Of a DNA stretch of 64,000 nucleotides, positions 16,625 to 25,400 are shown piece after piece. Both the position numbers and the translations under genes were made by a program. Numbering within the stretch: the stretch's first letter is position 1; every line of letters starts with the position of its first letter. The notes beneath the pieces were generated by a model. That model made no database searches. It saw only the letters and a list, made by a program, of their open reading frames with translations, and was not told where the DNA came from. This stretch comes from Hymenobacter arizonensis (lineage in GTDB: Bacteria; Bacteroidota; Bacteroidia; Cytophagales; Hymenobacteraceae), in contig NZ_FOXS01000002.1 in the NCBI RefSeq assembly GCF_900115775.1, positions 1,147,129 through 1,211,128 on the forward strand, written 5' to 3'.

Positions 16625-18025
16625 TTATTTCTTAGTGCGTTGGACTATCCAGCTGCTGATAGCCTGAAGCGCAGCCGGCGCAAAAGTTTCTTCGATAGTG
16701 CCGTACTCGGCTGGCCCGCCGGTGGTGGCAGTCTGGAACAAGTGGTTGAGGCCGGGCATCTCCTTGATGGTAACGTCGCGGTTGTTTGCGGCTTTTAGAC
16801 CGGCGACTGTGGCGGCCAGATTTTCTTTGGCGGGCACCTGTACGTCTTTGCTGCCGCCCAGGGCCAGCACCGGGCAGCGCACCTTAGCCAGGGTTTGGGC
16901 TGGGCGGTCGGCCAGCAGGTCGCGGTAGGTTGGCGAAACCATGGCTGCGAACTGGGGCTCAAGCTGAGCCAGCAGCTGGGCGTTGGTAGAGTTAGTGGGG
17001 TTGTACAAGGCCGAAAGCTGGGCGCGGGCCTGGGCGTCGTCAGCCGTTTTCTGGAGGATTTGCGTCATGGTCCGTTGCTGCTTTTCAACCGTCGTCAGCA
17101 TGGTGGCATCGGTGGTTTGCAGGCGGGTGAGAGCCAGCGACTGCTGCACTATCATCTCATCGCCGGGCAGGCTGGGGGAGGCCAGCAGCACCAGAAAGTC
17201 TGGGCCTTGGGGCAGAACGGCAGCGCCGGTAGCGGCGGTACCGCCCTGGCTGTGGCCTAGGAGGCCCACTTTATTCTTTACGATGCCGGGCTGGGCCCGC
17301 AGCCAGGCCAAAGCCGCCTGGGCATCGGTGGTGTAGTCGGCGCTGGTCATGCCTTTTTGGGTGCCGCCCGATTGGCCCACGCCGCGGTCGTCGAAGCGCA
17401 GCACGGCAATGCCCTGGCGGGTGAGGTGGTCGGCGAGCACGGCAAAAAGCTGGTGCCCGAAAATGGTGGAGTTGCGGTCTTCTGGGCCCGAGCCGGTGAG
17501 CAGCACCACGGCCGGAAACGGACCTTTGTCGGCGGGCACGGTGTAGGTGCCTGCCAAGGTTATACCGGCTTTTTCGTTTTTAAAGGTGATGTCGGCCGAC
17601 TGGTAGGGGAAGGGCGGCTGCGGCGTTTGGGGGCGGCGCGGGCCGGCGGGTTTTGCGGCGGCGCCTTCGCGGGTGATGGTGAAAGCAAACTCGCGCATGC
17701 CCTGCTGCCACACGCCCACTAGGCTCTGGCCATCGGGCGAGCGCAGGCCGGCAAACTGCGCGGCGGGCTGAGTCAGGCGCAGGTACACGCTGTCGCCGGG
17801 GGCGGTGAACTGCAGGGGGATGCCTTTCGCGCTCTGCTCCGGAATATCGAGCGTGGCGGTGCGGGCCCCAGTGGCCGGGTCGGTGAGGTGAAGAACGAAT
17901 TCGGTACCCGCCACTGTGCCGCTCCAGTTGCCCGTGAGGCTGGGGCGGGCGGTTTGGGCGTGAGCTCCGAGGGTAATGAGAGCAGCAGTAGCCGTAGCGA
18001 GGAGGAGGCGGGTAAGCATCGACAT
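16625..18025 (-). CDS. Secreted alpha/beta hydrolase (serine hydrolase)
   Basis: The protein has 466 residues from the ATG at 18025; the ATG at 18019 is also possible, and an extension to 18076 lacks a signal peptide. A signal peptide (MLTRLLLATATAALITLGAHA) precedes a small beta domain (LTGNWSGTVAGTEFVLHLTD) and an alpha/beta hydrolase domain with RFDDRGVGQSGGTQKG and an intact nucleophile elbow GLLGHSQGGTAA. The acid is in ALGGSKDVQVPAKEN and the histidine in MPGLNHLFQTA. It is the active paralogue of the gene 176 bases downstream, suggesting a tandem duplication. It likely hydrolyses esters or peptides in the periplasm; the substrate is unknown. Confidence 0.88.
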   Translation of the reverse strand: MSMLTRLLLATATAALITLGAHAQTARPSLTGNWSGTVAGTEFVLHLTDPATGARTATLDIPEQSAKGIPLQFTAPGDSVYLRLTQPAAQFAGLRSPDGQSLVGVWQQGMREFAFTITREGAAAKPAGPRRPQTPQPPFPYQSADITFKNEKAGITLAGTYTVPADKGPFPAVVLLTGSGPEDRNSTIFGHQLFAVLADHLTRQGIAVLRFDDRGVGQSGGTQKGMTSADYTTDAQAALAWLRAQPGIVKNKVGLLGHSQGGTAATGAAVLPQGPDFLVLLASPSLPGDEMIVQQSLALTRLQTTDATMLTTVEKQQRTMTQILQKTADDAQARAQLSALYNPTNSTNAQLLAQLEPQFAAMVSPTYRDLLADRPAQTLAKVRCPVLALGGSKDVQVPAKENLAATVAGLKAANNRDVTIKEMPGLNHLFQTATTGGPAEYGTIEETFAPAALQAISSWIVQRTKK

Positions 18026-18451
18026 AGAAAGGGGAGCGGTGGATGACGATGCAATGCTACGAAGATAATTAGACAAGTTTCTAATTATTCAGAAAATAAA
18101 TTTTAGCTGATTCACCAACAGGCTGTTATTGCTTCATTACCCCTCAAAAACTGACTGCTAACTCGTGGGTTCTTTGAGTTGAAGGAAGCTGGTTCGCCAC
18201 ATGTAAAGCATTGGCAATGCAATCAGCCGCGCTGTAGTGGGTATATATAAAAAGGCTCTTGCCTTTGTAGTTAGCCACTGTACTTGAGCCAACATCTGGT
18301 TTCTCATTCGAAAACAGGTAGCGTTTTTTGCCGGCCTTACGGGATAGGGAATAGACAACTGAGAATTAGTGTCCAATACCAAACGGCACATTTCCAACAG
18401 AATATCCTTCCAGGTTGTGATGGGCTTGATGGCGCCATTGGGAAGGCGTAG
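18026..18451. other. Intergenic region without a convincing gene
   Basis: This stretch of 426 bases has lower GC than its surroundings and holds the promoter of the hydrolase on its left edge. An open frame at 18158-18397 (minus) gives a 79-residue product with no family resemblance, so no gene is called. It may be remnant DNA. Confidence 0.45.
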
Positions 18452-19117
18452 CTACTTGGGCTTCTGGCCCGGCAACAGTTTCAATTGATGCACTTGAGCC
18501 ACGTTGGTGAAGGCCATTTCAGGCTGCAATAGATGCTTTGGCTTCGCTGATTGCTTGGAAACAGGTTTGGCAAGCGGGATTTCGATTGCGGGGGCAGCAG
18601 CAGTTTCTTGTGCAGCTGGCGGCAGGCCGTGGCCGCACCGCGCGGCATCGAGCCAGCGGATGAGTTCATTGGCCGCTGATAAAAAGTCGTTTTTAGCCAG
18701 CGTGAACACAATGGGCTCCGGCTTGCCGTTCTGCAAATGCGAGTGGATGTGCCAGGTGAGGCCATCGGTGATGCACACGGTGTGGACGTTGAGCGAAATG
18801 GCGTAGCCCAAAATCTTGCCCACGTAGCCGTATTTGTCCAGGCTGCTCCCCAGGCATTTGGCTTCGACGACAATCCAGGGCTTGCCGGCGGGGTCGTTCA
18901 GCAGGTAATCAATTCGCAGCTCGTTGCTCAGCGTTTTTTCGGGCTCTACCATGCGCACGTTGGTCGTGTCCCAGCCCACGGCCCGCAGCACCGGGTCGAT
19001 GAGGGCGGCGCGGGTGGCGGCTTCGTTTTTCTGAAAAATGCCCACATTGGTTTCGGCGTTGGCCTGCACCTGTTGCAAGACCTGATAAATAGCAGCAACG
19101 GGACTGGAATGGGGCAT
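18452..19117 (-). CDS. Type I restriction R-subunit N-terminal-like nuclease domain protein (HSDR_N)
   Basis: The protein has 221 residues from the ATG at 19117; an extension to 19369 would run into the uvrA coding region. It has the PD-(D/E)XK core of the HSDR_N family: KNEAATRAALIDPVLRAVGW, LRIDYLLNDPAGKPWIVVEA then K (aspartate and E-x-K), and KILGYAISLNVHTVCITDG. No helicase or methylase domain and no HsdM/HsdS genes are present, so it is an orphan domain protein, not a restriction system by itself. The C-terminal 50 residues are Pro/Ala/Lys-rich. It is divergent from uvrA. Confidence 0.8.
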   Translation of the reverse strand: MPHSSPVAAIYQVLQQVQANAETNVGIFQKNEAATRAALIDPVLRAVGWDTTNVRMVEPEKTLSNELRIDYLLNDPAGKPWIVVEAKCLGSSLDKYGYVGKILGYAISLNVHTVCITDGLTWHIHSHLQNGKPEPIVFTLAKNDFLSAANELIRWLDAARCGHGLPPAAQETAAAPAIEIPLAKPVSKQSAKPKHLLQPEMAFTNVAQVHQLKLLPGQKPK

Positions 19118-19198
19118 CTGCAAATTCAAAAAGAAGTATGCCACAATGTTAAGCACTTGCCCGGCAGCAGGCTTCGCCCATAGCCTTGCGGGCGGCCT

Positions 19199-19206
19199 TA
19201 CCTTCG
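19199..19206 (+). promoter_or_regulatory. Candidate -7 box (TACCTTCG) of uvrA
   Basis: TACCTTCG is one base off the Bacteroidota TAnnTTTG consensus and lies 61 bases before the uvrA ATG. The same octamer occurs before uxaC (58058). Confidence 0.4.
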
Positions 19207-19267
19207 TGGCACCAAACCGCTGCGCCGGGCCGAAACCTTCCGCCCCCTTCCTGCTGTTAGTTCGTTT

Positions 19268-22108
19268 ATGCCCAAAAAAGACGCTTTGCAAGTTTCGGCC
19301 CCCGCCGACAACGCCATTGACAACCTCGACCCGCGCGAATTCATCCTCATCAAGAATGCCCGGGTTCACAACCTCAAAAACCTCAGCGTGGCCCTGCCGC
19401 GCAACCAGTTTATCGTCGTCACGGGCCTAAGTGGGTCGGGCAAGTCGAGCCTGGCGTTTGATACGCTGTATGCTGAGGGCCAGCGCATGTACGTGGAAAG
19501 CCTGAGCAGCTACGCGCGCCAGTTTCTGGGCCGCATGGACAAGCCCGACGTGGACTACATCCGCGGCATCTCGCCGGCCATCGCCATCGAGCAGAAGGTC
19601 AGCATCAAGAACAACCGCTCCACGGTGGGCACCAGCACCGAGATTTACGACTATCTCAAGCTGCTGTTTGCGCGGGTGGGCCGTACGTTCTCGCCCGTGA
19701 GCGGCGAGCAGGTGCGCAAGGACAATGTGGCCGACGTGGTCGATTTTCTGGCCGCCCAGCCCGAAGGCACCAAGGCTATGATTCTGGCCCCGCTGCACCG
19801 CGCCGACCCCACCCGGGCCATGAGCAAGGAACTGGACTTGCTGCTGCAAAAAGGCTACAGCCGCGTGGTAGTGGACGGCGTCACTTCCCAGATTGAGGAC
19901 TTGATAGGGGAGGGGCAGCCTGAAGTGAAAGGCGACGTGTACATCATGGTGGACCGCGCCGTGCTGCGGCCCAACGACGAAGACCTACTCTTCCGCCTAT
20001 CTGATTCCGTGCAGACCGCCTTTTTCGAAGGCCACGGCACCTGCGTGCTGCGTCTCAACGACGACGAAAGCCGCACCTTCTCCGACAAGTTTGAGCTGGA
20101 CGACTTGGTGTTCGAGGAGCCCAGCGTCAACTTTTTCTCCTTCAACAATCCCTACGGCGCCTGCCAGACCTGCGAGGGCTTCGGCTCGGTGCTGGGCATT
20201 GATGAAGACCTAGTGATTCCAGACAAAAGCCTCACGGTGTACGAGGGCGCCATTGCCCCGTGGCGCACCGAGAAGCAGGGCGAGTGGCTGAAGCCGCTGC
20301 TGAAAAACGGCATCCGCTTCGACTTCCCCATTCACCGCCCCTACAACGAGCTCAGCGAAGCCGAGCAGCGCCTGCTGTGGACCGGCAACAAGCACTTCGA
20401 CGGCCTCGACAAGTACTTTAAGTGGGTGAGCGAACAGACCCACAAAATCCAGTACCGCGTGCTGCAGAGCCGCTACCGGGGCCGCACCACCTGCCCCGAT
20501 TGCCGCGGCACCCGCCTGCGCAAAGACGCCCAGTACGTGCGCATCGACGGCCGCAACATCGCCGATATCGTGCTGCTGCCCATCTCCGACGCGCTGGCCT
20601 TCTTCGAGAACATGACCCTGAGTGAGCACGACGCCAAAGTGGCCGAGCGCCTCGTGACGGAAATCACCAACCGCCTCGGCTACCTCAACCGCGTGGGCCT
20701 GGGCTACCTGACATTGAACCGCCTGAGCAATACGCTAAGTGGCGGCGAAAGCCAGCGCATCTCCCTGGCTACCTCGTTGGGCTCGGCCCTGGTGGGGTCT
20801 ATGTACGTGCTCGACGAGCCCAGCATCGGCCTGCACCCCAAAGACGCCGAGCAGCTCATCGGCGTGCTACGCTCTCTGCAGCAGCTCGGCAATACCGTGG
20901 TGGTGGTAGAGCACGAGGAGAAGATGATGGAAGCGGCCGACCAGATTATCGACATCGGCCCTGAAGCCGGCAGCGGCGGCGGCAACCTGATGTTTCAGGG
21001 CACCATGGAGCAGCTTTTACAGGACACCAGCACCTACACTGGCCAGTACCTGAGCGGCCGCATGGAGGTAGCCGTGCCCAAGGTGCGCCGCCCCTGGCGC
21101 AACGCCCTGGAGCTGACCGGCGCTCGCGAAAACAATCTCAAAAACGTGAGCGTGAAAATTCCGCTCGGCGTGATGACGGTGGTGACGGGCGTTTCCGGCT
21201 CGGGCAAGTCCACGCTTATCAAGCGCATCCTGGCGCCGGCTCTCATGAAAATGCTGGGCGGTGGTGCGGGTGAGAGCACCGGCAAGTTCGACCGCCTTAC
21301 CGGCGTGAACGGGCAGGTGTCGCACGTGGAGTTTGTGGACCAGAACCCTATTGGCAAGTCGTCGCGCTCCAACCCGGTGACCTACGTGAAAGCCTACGAC
21401 GCTATTCGGACGCTGTTTTCGGAGCAGCCGCTGGCCAAGGCGCGTGGGCTGAAGCCTTCGCACTTCTCCTTCAACATCGAAGGCGGTCGCTGTGAGGTGT
21501 GCACGGGCGAAGGCCAGGTGAAAATCGAAATGCAGTTCATGGCCGACATCTACCTGACCTGCGAGGGCTGCGGCGGCCGCAAGTTCAAGCAGGACATTCT
21601 GGAAATTAAATTTCAGGACAAGGGTATCGACGAAGTGCTGGAATTGACGGTGAGTGACGCCGTGCAATTCTTCAAAAGCCAGCCCAAAGTAGCCGAGCGC
21701 CTCAAGCCACTTGAAGACGTGGGCCTGGGCTACATCCGCTTGGGGCAGTCGGCTAACACGCTTTCGGGCGGCGAGGCCCAGCGCGTGAAACTGGCCTCCT
21801 TCCTCACGAAGGGCGCCACGCTGCAGCAGGACAAAATCCTCTTCATCTTCGATGAGCCCAGCACCGGCCTGCACTTTCACGACATCAGCAAGCTGCTCAC
21901 GGCCTTGAATGCGCTGGTAGAGCAGGGCAACTCGGTGCTCATCATTGAGCACAACGTCGACATCATCAAATGCGCCGATTGGCTGATTGATTTGGGTCCC
22001 GAAGGCGGCCTCAACGGCGGGCATTTACTCTTTGAAGGCACTCCCGAAGAGATGGTAAAATTGAAGGATACGAATCATACCGCGCGTTTTCTGGCGGAGA
22101 AGGTGTAA
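19268..22108 (+). CDS. uvrA: Excinuclease ABC subunit A
   Basis: The protein has 946 residues, standard for UvrA, the damage-recognition ATPase of nucleotide excision repair. The first ATPase has Walker A GLSGSGKSSLAFDT and the family motif YVESLSSYARQFLGRMDKPD; a zinc-binding site CQTCEGFGS...CPDCRGTRL lies within it. Signature LSGGESQRISLATSLGSAL and Walker B YVLDEPSIGLHP follow. The second half repeats these: GVSGSGKSTL, CEVCTGEGQVKIEMQF with CEGCGGRKF, LSGGEAQRVKLASFL and FIFDEPSTGLHF. All expected motifs are intact. It is transcribed divergently from the HSDR_N gene. Confidence 0.98.
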   Translation: MPKKDALQVSAPADNAIDNLDPREFILIKNARVHNLKNLSVALPRNQFIVVTGLSGSGKSSLAFDTLYAEGQRMYVESLSSYARQFLGRMDKPDVDYIRGISPAIAIEQKVSIKNNRSTVGTSTEIYDYLKLLFARVGRTFSPVSGEQVRKDNVADVVDFLAAQPEGTKAMILAPLHRADPTRAMSKELDLLLQKGYSRVVVDGVTSQIEDLIGEGQPEVKGDVYIMVDRAVLRPNDEDLLFRLSDSVQTAFFEGHGTCVLRLNDDESRTFSDKFELDDLVFEEPSVNFFSFNNPYGACQTCEGFGSVLGIDEDLVIPDKSLTVYEGAIAPWRTEKQGEWLKPLLKNGIRFDFPIHRPYNELSEAEQRLLWTGNKHFDGLDKYFKWVSEQTHKIQYRVLQSRYRGRTTCPDCRGTRLRKDAQYVRIDGRNIADIVLLPISDALAFFENMTLSEHDAKVAERLVTEITNRLGYLNRVGLGYLTLNRLSNTLSGGESQRISLATSLGSALVGSMYVLDEPSIGLHPKDAEQLIGVLRSLQQLGNTVVVVEHEEKMMEAADQIIDIGPEAGSGGGNLMFQGTMEQLLQDTSTYTGQYLSGRMEVAVPKVRRPWRNALELTGARENNLKNVSVKIPLGVMTVVTGVSGSGKSTLIKRILAPALMKMLGGGAGESTGKFDRLTGVNGQVSHVEFVDQNPIGKSSRSNPVTYVKAYDAIRTLFSEQPLAKARGLKPSHFSFNIEGGRCEVCTGEGQVKIEMQFMADIYLTCEGCGGRKFKQDILEIKFQDKGIDEVLELTVSDAVQFFKSQPKVAERLKPLEDVGLGYIRLGQSANTLSGGEAQRVKLASFLTKGATLQQDKILFIFDEPSTGLHFHDISKLLTALNALVEQGNSVLIIEHNVDIIKCADWLIDLGPEGGLNGGHLLFEGTPEEMVKLKDTNHTARFLAEKV

Positions 22109-22264
22109 CGTTGTGACCCGCAACCACGGTTGCGGCTAACCATAGGGCGGTTAGGTTGGTTGAAGAGGGAGGGTTGGCAGCGGCCTCCCTGCTGAGAACC
22201 AGGACTCTTTCTCCTAATCCAAAGCCCTTCGCCACTACGTAGGTTTTGTTTTTAAAACTCAACC

Positions 22265-23146
22265 ATGACCGCAACGTCATCACCTCCAGACAACTACGCT
22301 GCACCCAACCGCTCGTTCACGGGCCGGCTGTGGCGGTGGCTGACGGCGCTGGCCATTTTCGGTAACATCGCGCTCAACTATTATTCGAATACCCATCCCT
22401 TTGCCGGGCAAACCATGGGGCAGGTTTCGGCCAAGTACCCCACGCTGCTCACGCCGGCTGGCTACGCGTTTAGCATCTGGGGGCTGATTTTTTTGGGCTT
22501 GGTGGTGTACGCGGTGTGGCAGCTGCTGCCCGTGGCCCGCAACCTGTCGTTGCCCGATGCCCTGGCCAAGCCGCTTACGCTGGCCAGCGTGGCCACGGCG
22601 GCCTGGGTGGTGCTGTTTGCCTACGAGCAGATAATCCCTAGCGTGGGCGTGATGCTGCTCATCCTGGTTTCGCTGATAGTGGTTTACGGCCGGGCCCGGC
22701 GGCGCATTTTCGTGGCAGCCGCCCCGACGTGGGTGGGCGTGCCATTCTCGCTCTATTTGGGGTGGATTTCGGTGGCGTCAGCTATAAACATCACCATCGG
22801 CTTGCGCGAAATGGGCTGGCAAACCGCCGAGAACCTTTCGGTGACCCTCACGCTGGGCTTGCTGTTTGTCATTGTGGCGTTGGCTTTGATGATGAGCCGG
22901 GCTTTCCGCGACATGGTGTTTCCGCTGGTGGTGGCGTGGGCGCTGGTGGCCATTTGGGTGGTGCGCTTGCGCGAAGTGGCCGAGCTAGGCTGGGCGGCGC
23001 TGGCCGGTGCCGTGGTGGCCGTGGTGCTGGGTGTAGTGCTGTCGCGGCGGGGTGGCCGCAAAGAGCCCTGGCAACTGCGCGACGAAGCAGCGGCGGCAGC
23101 CGAAGCCGAAATTGCGGCCACCCGGGCCATGCGCCTGGAGGAGTAG
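22265..23146 (+). CDS. TspO/MBR-like multipass membrane protein
   Basis: This 293-residue protein has about eight hydrophobic segments. The N-terminal segment with LNYYSNTHPFAGQTMGQVSA and the YAFSIWGLIFLGLVVYAVWQ motif match the tryptophan-rich TspO/MBR-related proteins found in many Bacteroidota and Actinobacteria. It is longer than true TspO (about 160 residues), with a charged, alanine-rich cytoplasmic tail (EAAAAAEAEIAATRAMRLEE). The function in this subgroup is unknown; TspO proper binds tetrapyrroles and cholesterol. The start at 22265 is supported by the charged-then-hydrophobic N-terminus. A short hairpin (CCGCAACC/GGTTGCGG) at 22118-22135 separates it from uvrA. Confidence 0.75.
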   Translation: MTATSSPPDNYAAPNRSFTGRLWRWLTALAIFGNIALNYYSNTHPFAGQTMGQVSAKYPTLLTPAGYAFSIWGLIFLGLVVYAVWQLLPVARNLSLPDALAKPLTLASVATAAWVVLFAYEQIIPSVGVMLLILVSLIVVYGRARRRIFVAAAPTWVGVPFSLYLGWISVASAINITIGLREMGWQTAENLSVTLTLGLLFVIVALALMMSRAFRDMVFPLVVAWALVAIWVVRLREVAELGWAALAGAVVAVVLGVVLSRRGGRKEPWQLRDEAAAAAEAEIAATRAMRLEE

Positions 23147-23202
23147 TGGAGGACCCCGGCGGCTGGTTGGCCGGTTCTGAGTGGTGGCTAAACGAGGGCT
23201 GT

Positions 23203-23210
23203 TAGCTTTG
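23203..23210 (+). promoter_or_regulatory. Candidate -7 box (TAGCTTTG) of tpiA
   Basis: TAGCTTTG matches TAnnTTTG exactly and lies 36 bases before the tpiA ATG at 23247, giving a short leader. It also rules against the in-frame start at 23181. Confidence 0.55.
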
Positions 23211-23246
23211 TGGCATATCACCCCACCCTTACTGCACCTTCAGCTT

Positions 23247-24014
23247 ATGCGCAAAAACCTCGTTGCCGGCAATTGGAAAATGAACCTGACCTACCCCGAG
23301 GGCCTCGCCCTGGTAGGTGAAATCGTGAATGCGGCCAGTGCCGCGGCCACCGGCGCCAACGCTCCCGAAATCGTTATCTGTCCGCCATTTCCGCTGCTGC
23401 AAGGCGTAGGTCAGGCCTTGCCACAGGGCGGCAAATTTCACCTGGGCGCCCAAAACTGCCACCAGAAAGAAAGTGGCGCCTTCACCGGTGAAGTATCGCC
23501 CAAAATGCTGGCTTCGGTGGGTTGCGAATACGTGATTCTGGGCCACTCGGAGCGTCGCCAGTACTTCCGTGAAGACGATGAGCTGCTGGGCCAGAAGCTG
23601 AAAGCTGCTCTGGCGGCTGGCCTGAAGCCTATTTTCTGCGTGGGCGAGTCGCTGGATACCCGCGAGGCCGACGAGACCTTCGACTATATCGGCAAGCAGC
23701 TGACGGATGGCCTGTTTCACCTCAGCAACGAGGAGTTCGCTCAGGTGACTATAGCCTACGAGCCCATCTGGGCCATCGGCACGGGGCGTACTGCCACCAG
23801 CGCGCAGGCGCAGGAAGTGCACGCCTTCATCCGCGAGCGCATTGCCCGCGCCTATGATGGCCAAGCGGCACTCGACACCACTATCCTCTACGGCGGCTCG
23901 GCGAATGCGCAGAATGCGCGGGAGCTTTTTTCACAGCCTGATGTTGACGGCGGACTGATTGGTGGCGCCGCGCTGAAAGCCGCGGACTTCGCTACCATTA
24001 TTCAGTCGTTTTAA
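23247..24014 (+). CDS. tpiA: Triose-phosphate isomerase
   Basis: The protein has 255 residues from the ATG at 23247 (MRKNLVAGNWKMNLTYPEG). It interconverts dihydroxyacetone phosphate and glyceraldehyde-3-phosphate. The catalytic lysine is in GNWKMN, histidine in ILGHSERRQYF, and glutamate in AYEPIWAIGTG; the phosphate-binding loop is LYGGSANAQNARELF followed by DGGLIGGAALK. Length is normal. A promoter-like box lies 36 bases upstream, so an upstream in-frame start at 23181 is rejected. The gene would take up the triose phosphate released by the KDG pathway encoded later in this window, but it is housekeeping and not part of that cluster. Confidence 0.98.
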   Translation: MRKNLVAGNWKMNLTYPEGLALVGEIVNAASAAATGANAPEIVICPPFPLLQGVGQALPQGGKFHLGAQNCHQKESGAFTGEVSPKMLASVGCEYVILGHSERRQYFREDDELLGQKLKAALAAGLKPIFCVGESLDTREADETFDYIGKQLTDGLFHLSNEEFAQVTIAYEPIWAIGTGRTATSAQAQEVHAFIRERIARAYDGQAALDTTILYGGSANAQNARELFSQPDVDGGLIGGAALKAADFATIIQSF

Positions 24015-24094
24015 GGCTGGCCTGGCACCGTTCTTGAATGCGGTCGGGCTGGTTTATTCTGCGTAGTTCCGCGCTAAAATTTGTTGCTTCCGCT

Positions 24095-24481
24095 ATGTTC
24101 TTCTCCTTCCTGCTTACTGCCTTGCTGGCCATTACGCCTGTTGCTTCGCCGGCGGGCCATGCGCCCATAGCCGCGCCCCGCGCTACGGCGTCGGCTTCGC
24201 TGGAGCCCTGCAAAATATACGGCTCCATTTACCTCGAAACCGACCCCGGCCGGCGCAGCTACTGCTTCGGCACGGTGTACGTGGAGCCCGAGGAAGCCTT
24301 CGCGGACCTCATCGTATTTAAGGAAACGAATAAGCTGTTTGCAGACAAAGTCGGGCTGTGGGCTGATGCTCCGGCCCGGGATTTTGCTGATTACGTGTTG
24401 TTCGTAACGCCTGACCGCGGCAAGGCTGATTTTGCGATTCACTACACCAAGGTGCGGTCGTTTGCGGGCTGCAAGCAGTAG
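24095..24481 (+). CDS. DUF6150 family secreted protein
   Basis: The protein has 128 residues from the ATG at 24095, where a signal peptide starts (MFFSFLLTALLAITPVASPA); an upstream in-frame ATG at 24038 would give 147 residues. The conserved part is CKIYGSIYLETDPGRRSYCF, then YVEPEEAFADLIVFKETNKL, FADKVGLWADAPARDFADYV, and KADFAIHYTKVRSFAGCK. The three FAD...-type repeats with aromatic beta strands match DUF6150, a small secreted family of unknown function in Bacteroidota. Cysteines at both ends of the domain may form a disulfide. It sits 80 bases after tpiA. Confidence 0.75.
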   Translation: MFFSFLLTALLAITPVASPAGHAPIAAPRATASASLEPCKIYGSIYLETDPGRRSYCFGTVYVEPEEAFADLIVFKETNKLFADKVGLWADAPARDFADYVLFVTPDRGKADFAIHYTKVRSFAGCKQ

Positions 24482-24517
24482 GGGTTTGATATAAAAGCCG
24501 CTCTGGTCAATTAGATA

Positions 24518-24614
24518 GAACGTCATGCTGAGTGTAGTCGAAGCATCTGACCGCAATACTAAAATCCATTAGTTGCGCGGTCGAGATGCTTCGACTACGC
24601 TCAGCATGACGTTC
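24518..24614. repeat. Palindromic intergenic repeat, family 1 variant (R4)
   Basis: Arms GAACGTCATGCTGAGTGTAG...CGAAGCATCT and its mirror AGATGCTTCGACTACGCTCA...GACGTTC. The CTGAG variant in place of CAGAG is compensated in both arms. It ends 24 bases before the ABC transporter start. Confidence 0.9.
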
Positions 24615-24638
24615 TTTGGCGTCTACCACTGCCAACAA

Positions 24639-25400
24639 ATGGAACTAGAACTACGCAACCTGACAAAGTTGTTTGGCGCGAAATCGGTGCTGCGCGAGGT
24701 ATCCCTTACTGCCCACACCGGCTACTGCGTGGGCGTGCTGGGCCGCAACGGAGCCGGAAAAAGCACTCTTTTCAACCTGCTTACCAACGTGCTACTGCCC
24801 AGTAGCGGCGAAATTATACTGGACGGCCAAGCGCTGGGCGAGACCTTTCCGGTGGCTACGAAGCGCCGCATGGGAGCCCTTGTCAACCAAGCTTACTTGG
24901 TAGAGCAACTAACCGCTGAGGAGTACCTGCAGTACGTGGCCCGCATCTACGAGCTGCCCGAGGCACAGGCGCGCATCGAGAGTCTGCTGGCCCATTTGCT
25001 GGAAGAATACGAAAGTGTGCGCTGCAAGCGCCTAAGCTCCTTTTCCACGGGTATGAAGCAAAAAGTGGCCATTGCCTCCTGCTTGCTGCACCGACCGGAA
25101 CTGCTGATTCTGGACGAGCCGTTCAATGGCCTCGACGTGTTTTCAGCTGACAGCGTGCTGAGCCTGCTCAACAGCTACCGCCCGCAGGCCCTTACGTTTG
25201 TGTCGTCGCACAACCTGGCCCACATCGAAAGGGTCGCTACTCACCTGCTCGTTATCGACGACAGCGAAGTGAAGTACTGGGGCTCCATGGAAGACTTCCT
25301 GCAGGGCCAGCGCGCTTTCCTCGGCGAAGCTTTGCTGCAGCTCATTCACCCCAACACCAGTACCACGCAAGACCTGACATGGCTGACCACGCAGCGCTAG
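24639..25400 (+). CDS. ABC transporter ATP-binding protein
   Basis: The protein has 253 residues from the ATG at 24639 (MELELRNLTKLFGAKSVLRE); the frame is open back into the palindrome, which is a reading artefact. Walker A is VLGRNGAGKSTLFNLLTN, the Q-loop is near ALVNQAYLVEQLTAEEYLQY, the signature is LSSFSTGMKQKVAIASCLLH and Walker B LLILDEPFNGLD; the switch histidine follows in FVSSHNLAHIER. This is the CcmA/export-type ATPase group. It overlaps the start of the membrane protein gene by 22 bases, so the pair forms one transporter. The cargo is unknown. Confidence 0.92.
   Translation: MELELRNLTKLFGAKSVLREVSLTAHTGYCVGVLGRNGAGKSTLFNLLTNVLLPSSGEIILDGQALGETFPVATKRRMGALVNQAYLVEQLTAEEYLQYVARIYELPEAQARIESLLAHLLEEYESVRCKRLSSFSTGMKQKVAIASCLLHRPELLILDEPFNGLDVFSADSVLSLLNSYRPQALTFVSSHNLAHIERVATHLLVIDDSEVKYWGSMEDFLQGQRAFLGEALLQLIHPNTSTTQDLTWLTTQR

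Noticed and set aside
18158..18397. Open frame of 79 codons on the minus strand
   Set aside because: The product has no family-like pattern, no signal or domain, and lies in an AT-rich gap; no coding support was seen.
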